Assembly: GCA_021846325.1 (NCBI GenBank)
Contig: JAJZBX010000013.1
Span: forward strand, 1 to 58,173
Direction: 5' to 3'
DNA length: 58,173 nucleotides
DNA from: Actinomycetes bacterium
Lineage (GTDB): Bacteria; Actinomycetota; Acidimicrobiia; Acidimicrobiales; RAAP-2
Shown here: piece after piece, positions 33,415 to 43,491 of the stretch
How the letters are laid out: each line of letters starts with the position of its first letter
Position numbering within the stretch: the first letter of the stretch is position 1
Program-made: the position numbers and the translations under genes
The notes under the pieces: model-generated
Databases searched by the model: none
What the model saw: only the letters and a program-made list of their open reading frames with translations
Told to the model about the DNA's origin: nothing

Positions 33415-34905
33415 ATGCAACCATTTACTAAGTCCCTCGGTCGAGTGGCGACGCTCGCCGCTGCCCTCGCGCTCGGCGCGCCGTTCGCCGCGCTGCCGGC
33501 CTCGGCCAGCGTCGCTGCGCACGGTCGAACGCTCACGGTGCGCGGCGTCGTCGTCGCCACCGACGCCGCACGGCACACCGTGGTCCTGTCCGCGGGCCAC
33601 GCGGTGGATACCGTTCGGTTCGCGACGGCGTCGCCGGCCGAGCGTCTGGCGCTGGGGACTCGAGTGCGGGTCGTCGCGATACGTCTCGCCGACGGCACCT
33701 TCCGTGAGTTGCGCCTACGGGTGACTGGCCGGGCCCGGGCGTCGCTGCTGCACGGGACGGTGGTCTCGGACACGACCAGCCGGCTGCTGATCTCGGGCGG
33801 CGGTAGCGTCGTCGCGGTTGCGCGGACCGGTCGCCACGCCAACACGTACGGTTTCGAGCCGACGGTGGGCGCGGTCGTGAACGTCGGCGTCACGATTCAC
33901 CCGCGCGGCCTCGATGAGTCCACCATCAGTCAGATTGGCCAGAGCAGCCTCATCGGTCTACAGGGAACGCTGGTCAGCGTCAACGCGACGTCGCTCGTCA
34001 TCGCCGTCGAGAACGGGGCCAACACCACGGTCCAGATCCCGGGGTCGATCACGCTGCCGACCACCATCGTCGCCACCAACCAGGTCGAACTGCAGGTCGC
34101 CTACGCCAACGGGGTCTTTACGCTCGTGACCATCACGGACGACAGTCTCGCGGCCAATCAAGCCGCTAATGGCGTCAACCAGAACCAGGGCGGCGACAAC
34201 GTCATCGAAGTCGAAGGCAACGTCGTCAGCTCGTCAGCGAGCTCGCTGATCATCCAGCCCGGTGAGGGTGTTGCGGCCGTGGTCTTCACCGTGCCATCGA
34301 ACGTGAGCGACAGCGCGGCCACGGTGGGCGCGCGCGTTGACGCGACCGGCGTCCTTACGGGCGCCGTGCTCACCCTCAGCGCCGTGCACGTTCGCCAACC
34401 CGAGGGTGACCAGGGTGATAATTCACCGACGACCCAGGTCAAGGGCGTCGTGATAACCGTAACCCCACCGTCGGGCACACTGTCCGGCAGCCTCCTGGTG
34501 CAGCCGGGTGACCAGGGCGCGCCAGTCACCTTCAGCGTTGGCTCGTCAGGCGTCAACCTTTCCGCGCTTAGCGCCGGCGATCGAGTTCAGGCGACGGGCA
34601 CCTTCGTGGGCGGGGTGCTCACGCTCACCAGCGTGAAGGTCCAGCAGTCCGAGGGCGAGGGCAATCAGGGCAACGGCCAGTCGAACAACGTCACTACCGA
34701 CGGCACCTTCGTGAGCTACGTTCCCGGACTCAACGGCGCGGACGGCACGCTCGTGATCCTGCCCGGCGATCAGTCGAGCGCGATCACCATCGCGGTGCCG
34801 TCGAGCGCTGATCTGACGAACTTCACCGCGGGCGATCAGGTGCACGTGGTCGCTTCGTTGCAGAACAACGTGCTTACCCTGGTCAGCATCGCGCTGCACG
34901 ACTAG
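33415..34905 (+). CDS. Secreted repeat protein, DUF5666-like beta-barrel units
   Basis: 496 residues from ATG 33415. A signal peptide (about 1-32, ending LPASAS). At least three similar units of about 75-80 residues follow at about 262-340, 341-421 and 422-496. Each has the shape G.VVS...L.I.PG......F.V......A.L..G..V.ATG...G.VLTL..V, with acidic linkers such as QPEGDQGDN and QQSEGEGNQGN. Earlier units (from about 37) are more divergent. The pattern resembles DUF5666/OB-like repeats. Probably an envelope binding protein; no enzyme motif. Confidence 0.68.
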   Translation: MQPFTKSLGRVATLAAALALGAPFAALPASASVAAHGRTLTVRGVVVATDAARHTVVLSAGHAVDTVRFATASPAERLALGTRVRVVAIRLADGTFRELRLRVTGRARASLLHGTVVSDTTSRLLISGGGSVVAVARTGRHANTYGFEPTVGAVVNVGVTIHPRGLDESTISQIGQSSLIGLQGTLVSVNATSLVIAVENGANTTVQIPGSITLPTTIVATNQVELQVAYANGVFTLVTITDDSLAANQAANGVNQNQGGDNVIEVEGNVVSSSASSLIIQPGEGVAAVVFTVPSNVSDSAATVGARVDATGVLTGAVLTLSAVHVRQPEGDQGDNSPTTQVKGVVITVTPPSGTLSGSLLVQPGDQGAPVTFSVGSSGVNLSALSAGDRVQATGTFVGGVLTLTSVKVQQSEGEGNQGNGQSNNVTTDGTFVSYVPGLNGADGTLVILPGDQSSAITIAVPSSADLTNFTAGDQVHVVASLQNNVLTLVSIALHD

Positions 34906-35045
34906 GTCGTCGGGCGGTGCGGGTTCAGAGCTCGTAGAGTCGTCTCCCACCGCCACGCCGGTTCGCCACGGCACCCGAGAACGTCACGCCCCGTCTCATG
35001 GCGGGCGGCGCATCGGTTCCCTTTGACGTCAAGGTCAGGGAGTGC

Positions 35046-35615
35046 TCACGGCGCGGCGAGTGACTGGTCGGCCAGCTCATCGTCGGTGAGCGCTGGCGGG
35101 TGAGTCGCGCGTGGCGTACGCCAGAGCCAAAGGCCGACCACGAGCGCGACGCTGAAGATCACCACCGGGGTGACCACGGGTCCCACCGACGGGACCGGCA
35201 GCAAGAAGAAGACGTCGCGAGTGAAGAGACTGGTCGGCCAGCCGTCGATAATCCGCAAGAACAGGTAGTAGGAGAGGTCCCAGGTGCTGAAGGCCACGAG
35301 GAATGCACCCCAGCGCTGTCGGGACCGGTGCCCGGCGAGCACGGCCACGGCGACGAGCATCACCATGGTCGCCGACTCGCGCACCATCTCCACGCGCTCG
35401 ACGGCGACGGGTAAGAACGAGTGGATCGACCTGACGAACGTGATGGCCCCGAGGTTCACCAGCACGCCGCCGGGCGCCACGCGGTAGGTGGCCGGCGAAG
35501 CGAGCAGGTGGCGAAGGTAGTAGACGACGGCCGCTTCGACGAAGCCGAAGGCAATCGAAAAGGCCACGACGGCGCCGAGCGCGCCGGGGCCACGCCCAAC
35601 ATCGCGCCGCTGCAC
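35046..35615 (-). CDS. Polytopic membrane protein of unknown function
   Basis: 189 residues with about five hydrophobic segments (about 11-33, 47-66, 81-95, 104-125 and 148-165). Charged patches include RSIHSFLPVAVERVEMVRESATM. I do not recognise a family. Divergent from the isochorismatase-like gene, with 58 nt between starts. Confidence 0.62.
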   Translation of the reverse strand: MQRRDVGRGPGALGAVVAFSIAFGFVEAAVVYYLRHLLASPATYRVAPGGVLVNLGAITFVRSIHSFLPVAVERVEMVRESATMVMLVAVAVLAGHRSRQRWGAFLVAFSTWDLSYYLFLRIIDGWPTSLFTRDVFFLLPVPSVGPVVTPVVIFSVALVVGLWLWRTPRATHPPALTDDELADQSLAAP

Positions 35616-35673
35616 CTCGCCAGTTTAGGGCCGCCCGCTTCGTTTCGCCGGTCGTCGTTGCTAGGGTTCGATC

Positions 35674-36219
35674 GTGACCGCACTCGTGCTCGTCGACATG
35701 CAGAACGACTACTTCCCCGGCGGCCCGATGGAGCTGCACGAGGCCGACCTCGCCGTGGGGCACGCGGCGAACCTGCTCACCCACTTTCGCCGTCACGACT
35801 GGCCGGTCGTCCACGTCCAGCACGTCGCGACCGAGCCGGACGCCACCTTCTTTCTGCCCGCGACACCGGGAGCCGAAATTCACCGACTGGTGGCGCCGGC
35901 GACGGGTGAGCCGGTCGTGGTGAAGCATCACCCCAACGCCTTTCTCGACACCGACCTCTACGACCACCTGGCCGTGGGCGACGGATCGCTGGTGATCGTT
36001 GGCATGATGACCCACATGTGCGTGGACTCCACGACCCGCGCGGCGAGTGACCTCGGTTTCGCCTGCGCGGTGGTCGGCGACGCCTGCGCGACGCGTGACC
36101 TGTCCGACGGCGTCCAGACCGTTGGGGCACGACAGGTCCACGCGGCGTTTCTCGCCGCGCTCCACGGCACCTTCGCGCAGGTCGAATCAACGGCGGCGGT
36201 GCTCGGGCGCCTCGCGTAG
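35674..36219 (+). CDS. Isochorismatase-fold hydrolase, nicotinamidase-like
   Basis: 181 residues from GTG 35674. The catalytic triad of the cysteine hydrolases is visible: Asp in LVDMQNDY, Lys in VVVKHHPNAF and Cys in GMMTHMCVDST, after the cis-peptide-type turn. Members include nicotinamidase and N-carbamoyl hydrolases; the nicotinamidase metal site (D-x-H...H) is not obvious, so substrate is left open. Confidence 0.85.
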   Translation: MTALVLVDMQNDYFPGGPMELHEADLAVGHAANLLTHFRRHDWPVVHVQHVATEPDATFFLPATPGAEIHRLVAPATGEPVVVKHHPNAFLDTDLYDHLAVGDGSLVIVGMMTHMCVDSTTRAASDLGFACAVVGDACATRDLSDGVQTVGARQVHAAFLAALHGTFAQVESTAAVLGRLA

Positions 36220-36255
36220 CGCCGTCGACGCGTTCGTCCGCTAGCGTTCGCGGTG

Positions 36256-36741
36256 ATGCGAACGCTTCGAGACGCCGACGCGGCGACGGACCAGGCCCCT
36301 GACCGCGTGCTGCGGTGGATCATCATCATCGTGGAGTACGCGATCGTCCTGAGCTTGTTGCTCGTGGCGGGCGTCGTGCTGGTGCACACCGTCTATGAGT
36401 TCGTGCGGGCCCAAGGTCCCTTCTCGACGATCGTCATCAACGCGATCGACGGGATACTCGTTGTCGTTATCCTGCTCGACATCGCCCACACGGTCTTTGG
36501 CCGTCTGCGCTCGTCGTCATTCCCGGTGCGGCCGTTCCTCGAGATCGGCATCCTCGCGGGCGTGCGGGACATCCTCAGCGCGTCGGCGCACCTGACGCTC
36601 GGTGGCACCTTGAGCCATCGAGACTTCACCAACACGCTGACCTCGCTCGCGTTCGGCGTCGGCGTCGTTGTCGCGCTGCTCGCGGGACTGCTCTTGTTGC
36701 GTTGGAGCCGGGGCGACGCCGACGCCGACGCCGACGGCTAG
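36256..36741 (+). CDS. PsiE-like membrane protein
   Basis: 161 residues with four predicted helices (about 21-46, 59-77, 90-100 and 121-150). It ends in an acidic DADADADG tail encoded by GACGCC repeats. The helix pattern and the pair LLDIAHTVFGR with FLEIGILAGVRDIL resemble the phosphate-starvation-inducible PsiE family. The GTG codon at 36253 is an alternative start. Function unknown. Confidence 0.65.
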   Translation: MRTLRDADAATDQAPDRVLRWIIIIVEYAIVLSLLLVAGVVLVHTVYEFVRAQGPFSTIVINAIDGILVVVILLDIAHTVFGRLRSSSFPVRPFLEIGILAGVRDILSASAHLTLGGTLSHRDFTNTLTSLAFGVGVVVALLAGLLLLRWSRGDADADADG

Positions 36742-36756
36742 GGCCCGAGCGGCAGT

Positions 36757-37308
36757 TCAGCTGGCGATGCCGCTGTTACCGGGGACGACCGGGTTCGCGC
36801 TCGGGTAACGCAGCACGAGAGCCGTTCCGCGCAGGTCGACCGGGCGAGTGGCGTCGGGCGGTTCGACCCACCAATCGTGGTAGATGACGCAGCCGCGCTG
36901 CTGGCCCGTCGAGCACCCGACCCACTGGATGAGCGACGAGGCGACGCCACCGTGGGCGCGCAGGTCGACGGTCGGCAGTGGCGTGGGACCGGACTTCGAG
37001 GAGTAGCCACTCCACCCGCCGAGGTAGCCGTTGCGCTCGTCGCGCGCGAGCAGCGCCCGGTGGGCCGCGTCGCCGAGCATGACGACGGTGGGATAGCCGT
37101 GCAGCGAGCACGCAACCCCGCTGCGGTTGTGGTACTCAACGACTTCGCCCGCGCTGACTGCTGCGCCTGGGGCCGCGACGTCGGTGATCACGAGCTGGGC
37201 GCTCGTGCAGGGGGCCACGGTGCTCGCCTCGCTCGCCACCACGGGTATCGCGACCGTCGCCAATGCGACCACTGTCAATGCGACTACCCCCAAGTGGTGC
37301 GCTTTCAT
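36757..37308 (-). CDS. Secreted DUF4232 protein
   Basis: 183 residues from ATG 37308, which overlaps the upstream stop (ATGA). Signal peptide about 1-25. The DUF4232 domain begins at CTSAQLVITDV and has GVACSLHGYPTVVMLGD, SLIQWVGC and DLRGTALVLRYP, with Cys positions suiting disulfides. DUF4232 proteins are exported actinobacterial proteins of unknown role. Paired with the small membrane protein upstream. Confidence 0.75.
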   Translation of the reverse strand: MKAHHLGVVALTVVALATVAIPVVASEASTVAPCTSAQLVITDVAAPGAAVSAGEVVEYHNRSGVACSLHGYPTVVMLGDAAHRALLARDERNGYLGGWSGYSSKSGPTPLPTVDLRAHGGVASSLIQWVGCSTGQQRGCVIYHDWWVEPPDATRPVDLRGTALVLRYPSANPVVPGNSGIAS

Positions 37309-37571
37309 CTCTGGGGCCGCCGTCGGCACTCGATGGCGTAGTAGGCGAGCGACGCGACCTCGGCGAGTGTGGCGAGGAGTGTGGCGATGAGCACCTCGAG
37401 CGCACCGTGACTGTCGTTGGCGCCCGTCGTCGTGGATTCGGCGACGGCGAGTGCGAACAGCACGCCGAGCACGACGGCCGCGATCGGGATCTTCCAGGCG
37501 CGCTCGCGCAGGCGTAACCGCGCTCGCGCCACGACCTCAATGGTGCGATCACGCCCGCCGGTGACTATCAC
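37305..37571 (-). CDS. Small two-helix membrane protein
   Basis: 88 residues. A basic N-terminus (RARLRLRERAWK), a first hydrophobic helix (about 28-44), a Thr/Asn/Ser loop and a second (about 59-78), ending CRRRPQR. Family not recognised. The stop overlaps the DUF4232 start, so they are co-translated. The 259 bases from 37572 to 37830 hold no supported gene. Confidence 0.5.
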   Translation of the reverse strand: MIVTGGRDRTIEVVARARLRLRERAWKIPIAAVVLGVLFALAVAESTTTGANDSHGALEVLIATLLATLAEVASLAYYAIECRRRPQR

Positions 37572-37830
37572 GGCCGTGCCCGTTGAGAACGAATGTTGTC
37601 GTAGCCATGGGTCGTGACGACGGGTCGAGTGACGAGCAGTCGCTGGGCTCGCACAACGAGCGAGTGGTCAGTCGTCGTCTCGAGGTGCGCGCTGGTACGC
37701 GCGGCCTCGAGAGCATCGCCGCGGCGCGGCGCCGACGGAGCGACCAGGACGTTGCATGTCGTAGTGTCAAACCGGTCATCGCCCACGGCGCCAGCGTAGA
37801 CCCGGCCCCGCGCGTCGGGTGTCGGATCGC

Positions 37831-40509
37831 CTAGTTGCTCGCGAGCTGGCGCAGGACGTAGTTCAAGACCCCGCCGTGGCGGAAGTACTCGACCTCGGTG
37901 GGCGTGTCGATGCGTAAGCGAACCGCGAAGGTAGCGACCTCGCCGGAGGTGCGCGTCGCGCGCACGTCCACCCGGGCGATCATCTCACCGCGGTTCAGCG
38001 CGTCCAGGCCCACGACGTCGTAGACCTCGGTACCGTCGAGTCCGTGGGTCGCCGCCGATTCGCCGGGCAGGAACTGCAGGGGCAGCACGCCCATGCCCAC
38101 GAGGTTGGACCGGTGGATGCGCTCGAAGCTCTCCACGAGCACCGCGCGCACGCCGAGCAACTTGGCCCCCTTGGCCGCCCAGTCGCGGCTCGAGCCGCTG
38201 CCGTACTCCTTGCCGGCCAGGATGACCAGGGGGACTCCCGCGGCGCCGTAGGCGACGGCGGCGTCGAAGATCGTGGTCTCGGTGCCCTCGGGGAACTTCA
38301 CGGTGACCCCGCCCTCGGTGCCCGGCGCCAGCTGGTTGCGCAGGCGGATGTTGGCGAAGGTCCCGCGCATCATCACCTCGTGGTTGCCCCGGCGCGTGCC
38401 GTAGCTGTTGAAGTCTTCGCGCGCGACGCCCTTGTCGGTGAGGTAGCGACCCGCGGGCGAGGTCGCACGGATGTTGCCGGCCGGCGAGATGTGGTCAGTC
38501 GTGACTGAGTCGCCGAGCTTGGCGAGCACGCGGGCGCCCACGACGTCGCTGACGACCCCCGGCTCGCGGGTCAGTCCCTCGAAGTAGGGGGGCAGCTTCA
38601 CGTAGGTCGAGTTGTCGTCCCAGGCGTAGGTGATCGCGTTGGTCGCGGGCACCGCGCGCCAGCGCTCGTCGCCGCTGAAGGCGCTGGCGTAGCGCTCCTG
38701 GAACATCGCCGGCGTGATCGAGGCCCGTACCGCCTCGGCGACCTCGGCGTCGCTCGGCCACAGGTCCGACAAGAAGACCGGCTCGCCGTCGGTGCCCACG
38801 CCGAGTGGCTCGCTGGACAGATCGATGTCGATGGTCCCGGCCAGCGCGTAGGCGACCACGAGGGGCGGGCTGGCGAGGAAGTTCTGCTTGACGTCAGGGT
38901 GGATTCGACCCTCGAAGTTGCGATTTCCCGAGAGCACCGAGACGACCGAAAGGTCGTGGGCGTTCACCGCGTCCGAGACGCCCGCGAGCAGCGGGCCGGT
39001 GTTGCCGATGCAGGTCGTACAGCCGTATCCCGCGAGGTAGAAGCCGAGCTGATCGAGCGGGGTGACGAGATCGGCTCGCTCGAGGTAGTCCATGACGACG
39101 CGGCTGCCGGGGGCGAGCGACGTCTTCACCCACGGCTTGGCGCGTAGACCCTTCGCGACGGCCCGGCGCGCGACCAGTCCGGCCGCGACGAGCACCGCGG
39201 GGTTCGAGGTGTTGGTGCACGACGTGATCGCGGCGACGGTCACCGCGCCGTCGCGCAACGACTCGGCGAACTCGGCACCCGCAACGGTGATCGGCTCGCG
39301 GCCCAGCGCATCGCGAAACGCGTGGCGCGCTTGGGGCAGTGAGACGCGGTCCTGGGGACGCTTGGGTCCCGCGAGGCTCGGCTCGACCGACGCGAGGTCG
39401 AGTTCAACGTATTCGGAGTACGTCGGCTCGCTCGAGTCGCCGTCGTGCCAGATGCCCTGGGCTCGGGCGTAGGCCTCGACGAGTGCCAGGTGGTCGGCGC
39501 TGCGCCCGGTGAAGGCGAGGTAGTCCAGGGTCACCTGGTCGATCGGAAAGATGGTGCAGGTGGCCCCGTACTCGGGCGACATGTTACCGATGGTCGCGCG
39601 CGTCTCGAGCGAGAGGGCGCCAACGCCGGGTCCGTAGGCCTCGACGAACTTGCCGACGACGCCGTGGCGGCGCAGCAGCTCGGTGATCGTGAGCACGACG
39701 TCGGTGGCGGTGACCCCCTCGCGCGTCGACCCGGTCAGTCGCAGCCCGACCACCGGCGGGATGAGCATGGACGTCGGCTGGCCGAGCATGCCGGCCTCGG
39801 CCTCGATGCCACCAACGCCCCAGCCGAGCACGCCGAGGCCGTTGACCATCGTGGTGTGGCTGTCGGTGCCCACGACCGTGTCGAGGTAGGCGACGCCCTC
39901 GTGCTCAAAGACCACGCGCGCGAGGTGTTCGAGGTTGACTTGGTGGCAGATGCCCATCCCCGGGGGTACGACGCGAAAGCGGTCAAAGGAGCTCTGGGCC
40001 CACTTCAAGAACGTGTAGCGCTCGACGTTGCGGTCGTACTCGATGGCGACGTTCTCTTCGAAGCTCGCCGACGTGCCGGAGCGCTCGAGGATGACCGAGT
40101 GGTCGATGACCAGCTCGACCGGCACCAGCGGATTGATCCTCGCCGGGTCGCCACCGAGGGCGATGATGGCGTCGCGCATGCTCGCGAGGTCGACGACCGC
40201 GGGCACGCCGGTGAGGTCCTGCATCAGGACGCGCTCGGGGGTGAAGGCGATCTCGCGAGCGTCGTCGCCGGCGGCTTCGCCGTGGCGCGTCGGCGTCTCG
40301 GCCCAGCGCACCAGCGCTTCGATGTCGGCGGCGCGGACCTTATGGTCATCCTCGTGGCGAAGCAGGTTCTCCACCAGCACCTTGATCGAGTACGGGAGTC
40401 GGTCGACGCCGAGCTCAACGAGCGCCTCGGCGCGCAGCGAGTAGTACGTGAGCTCGCGCCCGTTGACGTTGAGGGTGCTGGCCGATCCGAACGAGTTGCG
40501 TGAGGTCAT
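37831..40509 (-). CDS. acnA: Aconitate hydratase A
   Basis: 892 residues, full length for AcnA. The [4Fe-4S] ligands are the Cys in [12 protein letters not shown] and the pair in [13 protein letters not shown]. Other anchors are [23 protein letters not shown] and, in the swivel domain, [16 protein letters not shown]. It isomerises citrate and isocitrate in the TCA cycle. Divergent from argS with a 67-nt gap; no iron-responsive site stands out. Confidence 0.96.
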   Translation of the reverse strand: MTSRNSFGSASTLNVNGRELTYYSLRAEALVELGVDRLPYSIKVLVENLLRHEDDHKVRAADIEALVRWAETPTRHGEAAGDDAREIAFTPERVLMQDLTGVPAVVDLASMRDAIIALGGDPARINPLVPVELVIDHSVILERSGTSASFEENVAIEYDRNVERYTFLKWAQSSFDRFRVVPPGMGICHQVNLEHLARVVFEHEGVAYLDTVVGTDSHTTMVNGLGVLGWGVGGIEAEAGMLGQPTSMLIPPVVGLRLTGSTREGVTATDVVLTITELLRRHGVVGKFVEAYGPGVGALSLETRATIGNMSPEYGATCTIFPIDQVTLDYLAFTGRSADHLALVEAYARAQGIWHDGDSSEPTYSEYVELDLASVEPSLAGPKRPQDRVSLPQARHAFRDALGREPITVAGAEFAESLRDGAVTVAAITSCTNTSNPAVLVAAGLVARRAVAKGLRAKPWVKTSLAPGSRVVMDYLERADLVTPLDQLGFYLAGYGCTTCIGNTGPLLAGVSDAVNAHDLSVVSVLSGNRNFEGRIHPDVKQNFLASPPLVVAYALAGTIDIDLSSEPLGVGTDGEPVFLSDLWPSDAEVAEAVRASITPAMFQERYASAFSGDERWRAVPATNAITYAWDDNSTYVKLPPYFEGLTREPGVVSDVVGARVLAKLGDSVTTDHISPAGNIRATSPAGRYLTDKGVAREDFNSYGTRRGNHEVMMRGTFANIRLRNQLAPGTEGGVTVKFPEGTETTIFDAAVAYGAAGVPLVILAGKEYGSGSSRDWAAKGAKLLGVRAVLVESFERIHRSNLVGMGVLPLQFLPGESAATHGLDGTEVYDVVGLDALNRGEMIARVDVRATRTSGEVATFAVRLRIDTPTEVEYFRHGGVLNYVLRQLASN

Positions 40510-40576
40510 CTCTCTATTCTGCCGCCTACGGCGATGGTCCGTCCGCGGTGGCGATTCGCTGTGGGAGACTTACCCG

Positions 40577-42289
40577 ATGGCCTCCACGTTCGAGATCCTC
40601 GCTGGGCGGCTCGCGCGCGCCTTTGACCGACTGGCGCCCGGCGCCGATCCGGTGCTGCGCCCCTCGGAGCGCGCCGACTATCAGGCCAACGGTGCCCTGG
40701 CGCTGGCCAAGACGCTGGGGCGTTCGGCTCGAGAGGTCGCCGCCGAGATCGCCGACGACGTCGACCTGGACGGGGTGGCGAGCGTCGAGGTAGCGGGTCC
40801 GGGGTTCTTGAACCTCACGCTCGAGCCAGCCTTTCTCGCCGAACGCCTCGCCGCGCTGCTGGTTGACGATCGACTGGGGCTCGAACTCGCGCCGGCGCGC
40901 ACGGTGGTGATCGACTACTCCGCGCCGAACGTCGCCAAGGAGATGCACGTCGGTAACCTGCGATCGACGGTGATTGGCGACTCGCTGGCCCGCCTCGAGC
41001 GGCTCGTCGGCAATCGGGTCGTGGCGCGCAACCACGTCGGGGACTGGGGAACGCCCTTCGGGATGCTCATCGAGCACCTGCTCGACCTCGGGGAGGACCG
41101 GGCCATCGCCGAACTCTCCATCGGCGACCTGAACGGCTTCTACCAGGGAGCCCGTGCCGCCTTCGACGCGGACGAAGGGTTTCGTGAGCGTAGCCGCGCG
41201 CGCGTGGTCGCCCTGCAAGGGGGCGACGACGAGACGCGGCGCCTGTGGCGGATTCTGGTTGACCTGTCGGTCGCCTACTTCAGCGAGATCTACGCCAAGC
41301 TGGACGTGACGCTGACGCGCGAGGACGTCGTGGGCGAGTCGTCCTACAACGACGCCCTCGACGGGGTCGTGCGCGACCTCGACGCGCTGGGGCTCTTGAT
41401 GGAGAGCGACGGCGCCCAGTGCGTCTTCCCAGCGGGTTTCACGAATCGCGACGGCGAACCGCTCCCGCTGATTGTGCGCAAGCGCGACGAGGGGTTCGGC
41501 TACGCCGCGACGGACCTCGCGGCCGTGCGCGACCGGGTCGAGCGACTGGGGGCCGACGAGCTGCTGTACGTCGTGGGCGCCCCCCAGACCCAGCACCTCG
41601 CGATGGTCGCCGCCGTCGCGCGTCGGGCCGGCTGGCTACCCGACTCGGTGCGTTTTGAGCACGTGGCCTTTGGCAACGTGCTCGGACCGGATCGAAAGAT
41701 GCTCAAGACCCGCAGTGGTGAGAGTGTCAAACTCGTCGCGTTACTCGACGAGGCCATCGAGCGCGCGGACGCCGCGCTGGTCGAGCGCGCGATCGACCTC
41801 GAGGTGGACGCGCGTCGCGAACTGGCGGCCCAGGTTGCCCGGGCCGCGGTGAAGTACGCCGACCTATCGACCGAGCGCCAGCGCGACTACGTCTTCGACC
41901 TCGACCGGATGCTGGCCTTCGAGGGTGACACGGGGCCCTACCTGCAGTACGCGCACGCGCGGCTGCGCTCGATTTTGCGCCGCGCCGGGGCGGTCGACCT
42001 CGCGACGGCGACGTTCGCTCTCGAAGAAAGCGCCGCGCGCGACCTCGCCATCGGCCTGCTCGGCTGGCCCGACGCGGTGGCCACGACCCTGGCCGGCGCG
42101 GCCCCCCACCGGCTGTGCGCCTACCTGTTGGACCTCGCGCAGCGACTCACCGCCTTCTACGACGCCTGCCCGGTGCTGCGAGCCGAAGGGCCCGTGCGCC
42201 TCGAGCGGCTCGCGCTGTGCGACCTCGCCGCGAGGACGCTGCGCCTCGGTCTCGGCGGCCTCGGGATCGAGGCGCCCGAGCGCATGTGA
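40577..42289 (+). CDS. argS: Arginyl-tRNA synthetase
   Basis: 570 residues. An N-terminal Add-1 domain (about 1-95) and the HIGH-like VAKEMHVGNLRST with HVGN in place of HIGH, as is common in ArgRS. Next are RNHVGDWGTPFGMLI, VVGAPQTQH and a degenerate KMSK region DRKMLKTRSGE. The C-terminal DALR domain follows (about 445-570, LQYAHARLRSILRRA). Class I, essential for translation. ATG 40577 is the start matching the family N-terminus. Confidence 0.96.
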   Translation: MASTFEILAGRLARAFDRLAPGADPVLRPSERADYQANGALALAKTLGRSAREVAAEIADDVDLDGVASVEVAGPGFLNLTLEPAFLAERLAALLVDDRLGLELAPARTVVIDYSAPNVAKEMHVGNLRSTVIGDSLARLERLVGNRVVARNHVGDWGTPFGMLIEHLLDLGEDRAIAELSIGDLNGFYQGARAAFDADEGFRERSRARVVALQGGDDETRRLWRILVDLSVAYFSEIYAKLDVTLTREDVVGESSYNDALDGVVRDLDALGLLMESDGAQCVFPAGFTNRDGEPLPLIVRKRDEGFGYAATDLAAVRDRVERLGADELLYVVGAPQTQHLAMVAAVARRAGWLPDSVRFEHVAFGNVLGPDRKMLKTRSGESVKLVALLDEAIERADAALVERAIDLEVDARRELAAQVARAAVKYADLSTERQRDYVFDLDRMLAFEGDTGPYLQYAHARLRSILRRAGAVDLATATFALEESAARDLAIGLLGWPDAVATTLAGAAPHRLCAYLLDLAQRLTAFYDACPVLRAEGPVRLERLALCDLAARTLRLGLGGLGIEAPERM

Positions 42290-42339
42290 CTCGGTAGCAT
42301 GGCGGGGGGCGGCGTGGTCGTCGACCCAAGGGGGACACC

Positions 42340-43491
42340 ATGCAGGTACGCGCCGCCGTCGTCACCGAGCTGGATGGCCCGTGGCGCACTGAATCCATCG
42401 AGATCGACGACCCCCACGCGGGCGAGGTGCGGGTCAAGATGGCCTTCGCGGGCCTGTGTCACTCCGATGAGCACCTGCGCACCGGCGACATGGCCCAGGA
42501 CCCCACGGTGCTCGAGATGATCTCGGGGCGCGGCTCGATGTTCCCCATCATCGGAGGTCACGAGGGGGCGGGGATCGTTGACGCCGTCGGTCCCGAGGTC
42601 ACCGCGCTGTCGCCCGGGGACCACGTGGCGGTCTCCTTCGTGCCGTCCTGTGGCACCTGCGAGCCCTGCGCGTCGGGTCACCAGTACCTCTGTGACCTTG
42701 CCGCGACCACGCTCGCGGGACCGATGATCAGCGACGGCACGTGGCGACACCACTGGCAAGGCGTTGATCTCAATCGCATGGCCCAACTGGGGACCTTCAG
42801 CGACTACGTCGTCGTGCATCAGGCGTCGCTGGTCAAGATCGACCCCTGGTACGACCTGCGGGCCGCGGCGCTGATCTCGTGCGGCATCGCGACCGGCTTC
42901 GGCTCGGCGGTGAACCGCGGTGGGGTGAAGCCCGGCGACGTGGTGGCGGTGCTGGGCTGCGGTGGCGTTGGCTCGGGCGCGATCCAGGGTGCGCTGCACG
43001 CCGGCGCGCGCGCGGTGATCGCGATCGACACGAACCCGACCAAGGTCGAGCGAGCGATGGCGCTAGGGGCGACCCACGGCTGCGCCTCCACCCTCGACGC
43101 GGCCTTCACGATCCTGCCCGAGCTGTCGATGGGTCGCAACTGCGACGTCGTGATCGTGACGACCGGGGTCGCGACCGGCGAGCTCATCGAGCAGGCCCGC
43201 TCGATCACCGCCAAGGGCGGCGGGGTCGTCGTGACCTCGATCGCGCCCTACAACCAGACCTCGGTCGATCTCAACCTCTTCATGTTCGCCATGTACAACC
43301 AGGAGCTGCGCGGCACCGTCTTTGGATCGGCCAACCCGCGTTACCAGATCCCCCGGCTCCTGCGCCTGCACCACGAAGGTCGCCTGCGCGTCGACGAGCT
43401 GATCACGCACGAGTACACCCTCGACGAGGTCCAGCGTGGATACGACGACCTGGCGAGTGGGGCTAACGTGCGCGGCGTCGTGCGTTTCTAG
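42340..43491 (+). CDS. NDMA-dependent (mycofactocin-type) alcohol dehydrogenase
   Basis: 383 residues, zinc-type MDR fold. The catalytic zinc site is Cys in GLCHSDEH plus GGHEGAGIV. The structural zinc Cys run is CGTCEPCASGHQYLC, and the Rossmann motif GCGGVGSGAI. The sequence matches the nicotinoprotein group that holds NAD(H) tightly and is recycled by mycofactocin in vivo or by NDMA in vitro. It lies directly before the mycofactocin genes, converging on mftF with a 29-nt overlap, which supports the assignment. Confidence 0.88.
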   Translation: MQVRAAVVTELDGPWRTESIEIDDPHAGEVRVKMAFAGLCHSDEHLRTGDMAQDPTVLEMISGRGSMFPIIGGHEGAGIVDAVGPEVTALSPGDHVAVSFVPSCGTCEPCASGHQYLCDLAATTLAGPMISDGTWRHHWQGVDLNRMAQLGTFSDYVVVHQASLVKIDPWYDLRAAALISCGIATGFGSAVNRGGVKPGDVVAVLGCGGVGSGAIQGALHAGARAVIAIDTNPTKVERAMALGATHGCASTLDAAFTILPELSMGRNCDVVIVTTGVATGELIEQARSITAKGGGVVVTSIAPYNQTSVDLNLFMFAMYNQELRGTVFGSANPRYQIPRLLRLHHEGRLRVDELITHEYTLDEVQRGYDDLASGANVRGVVRF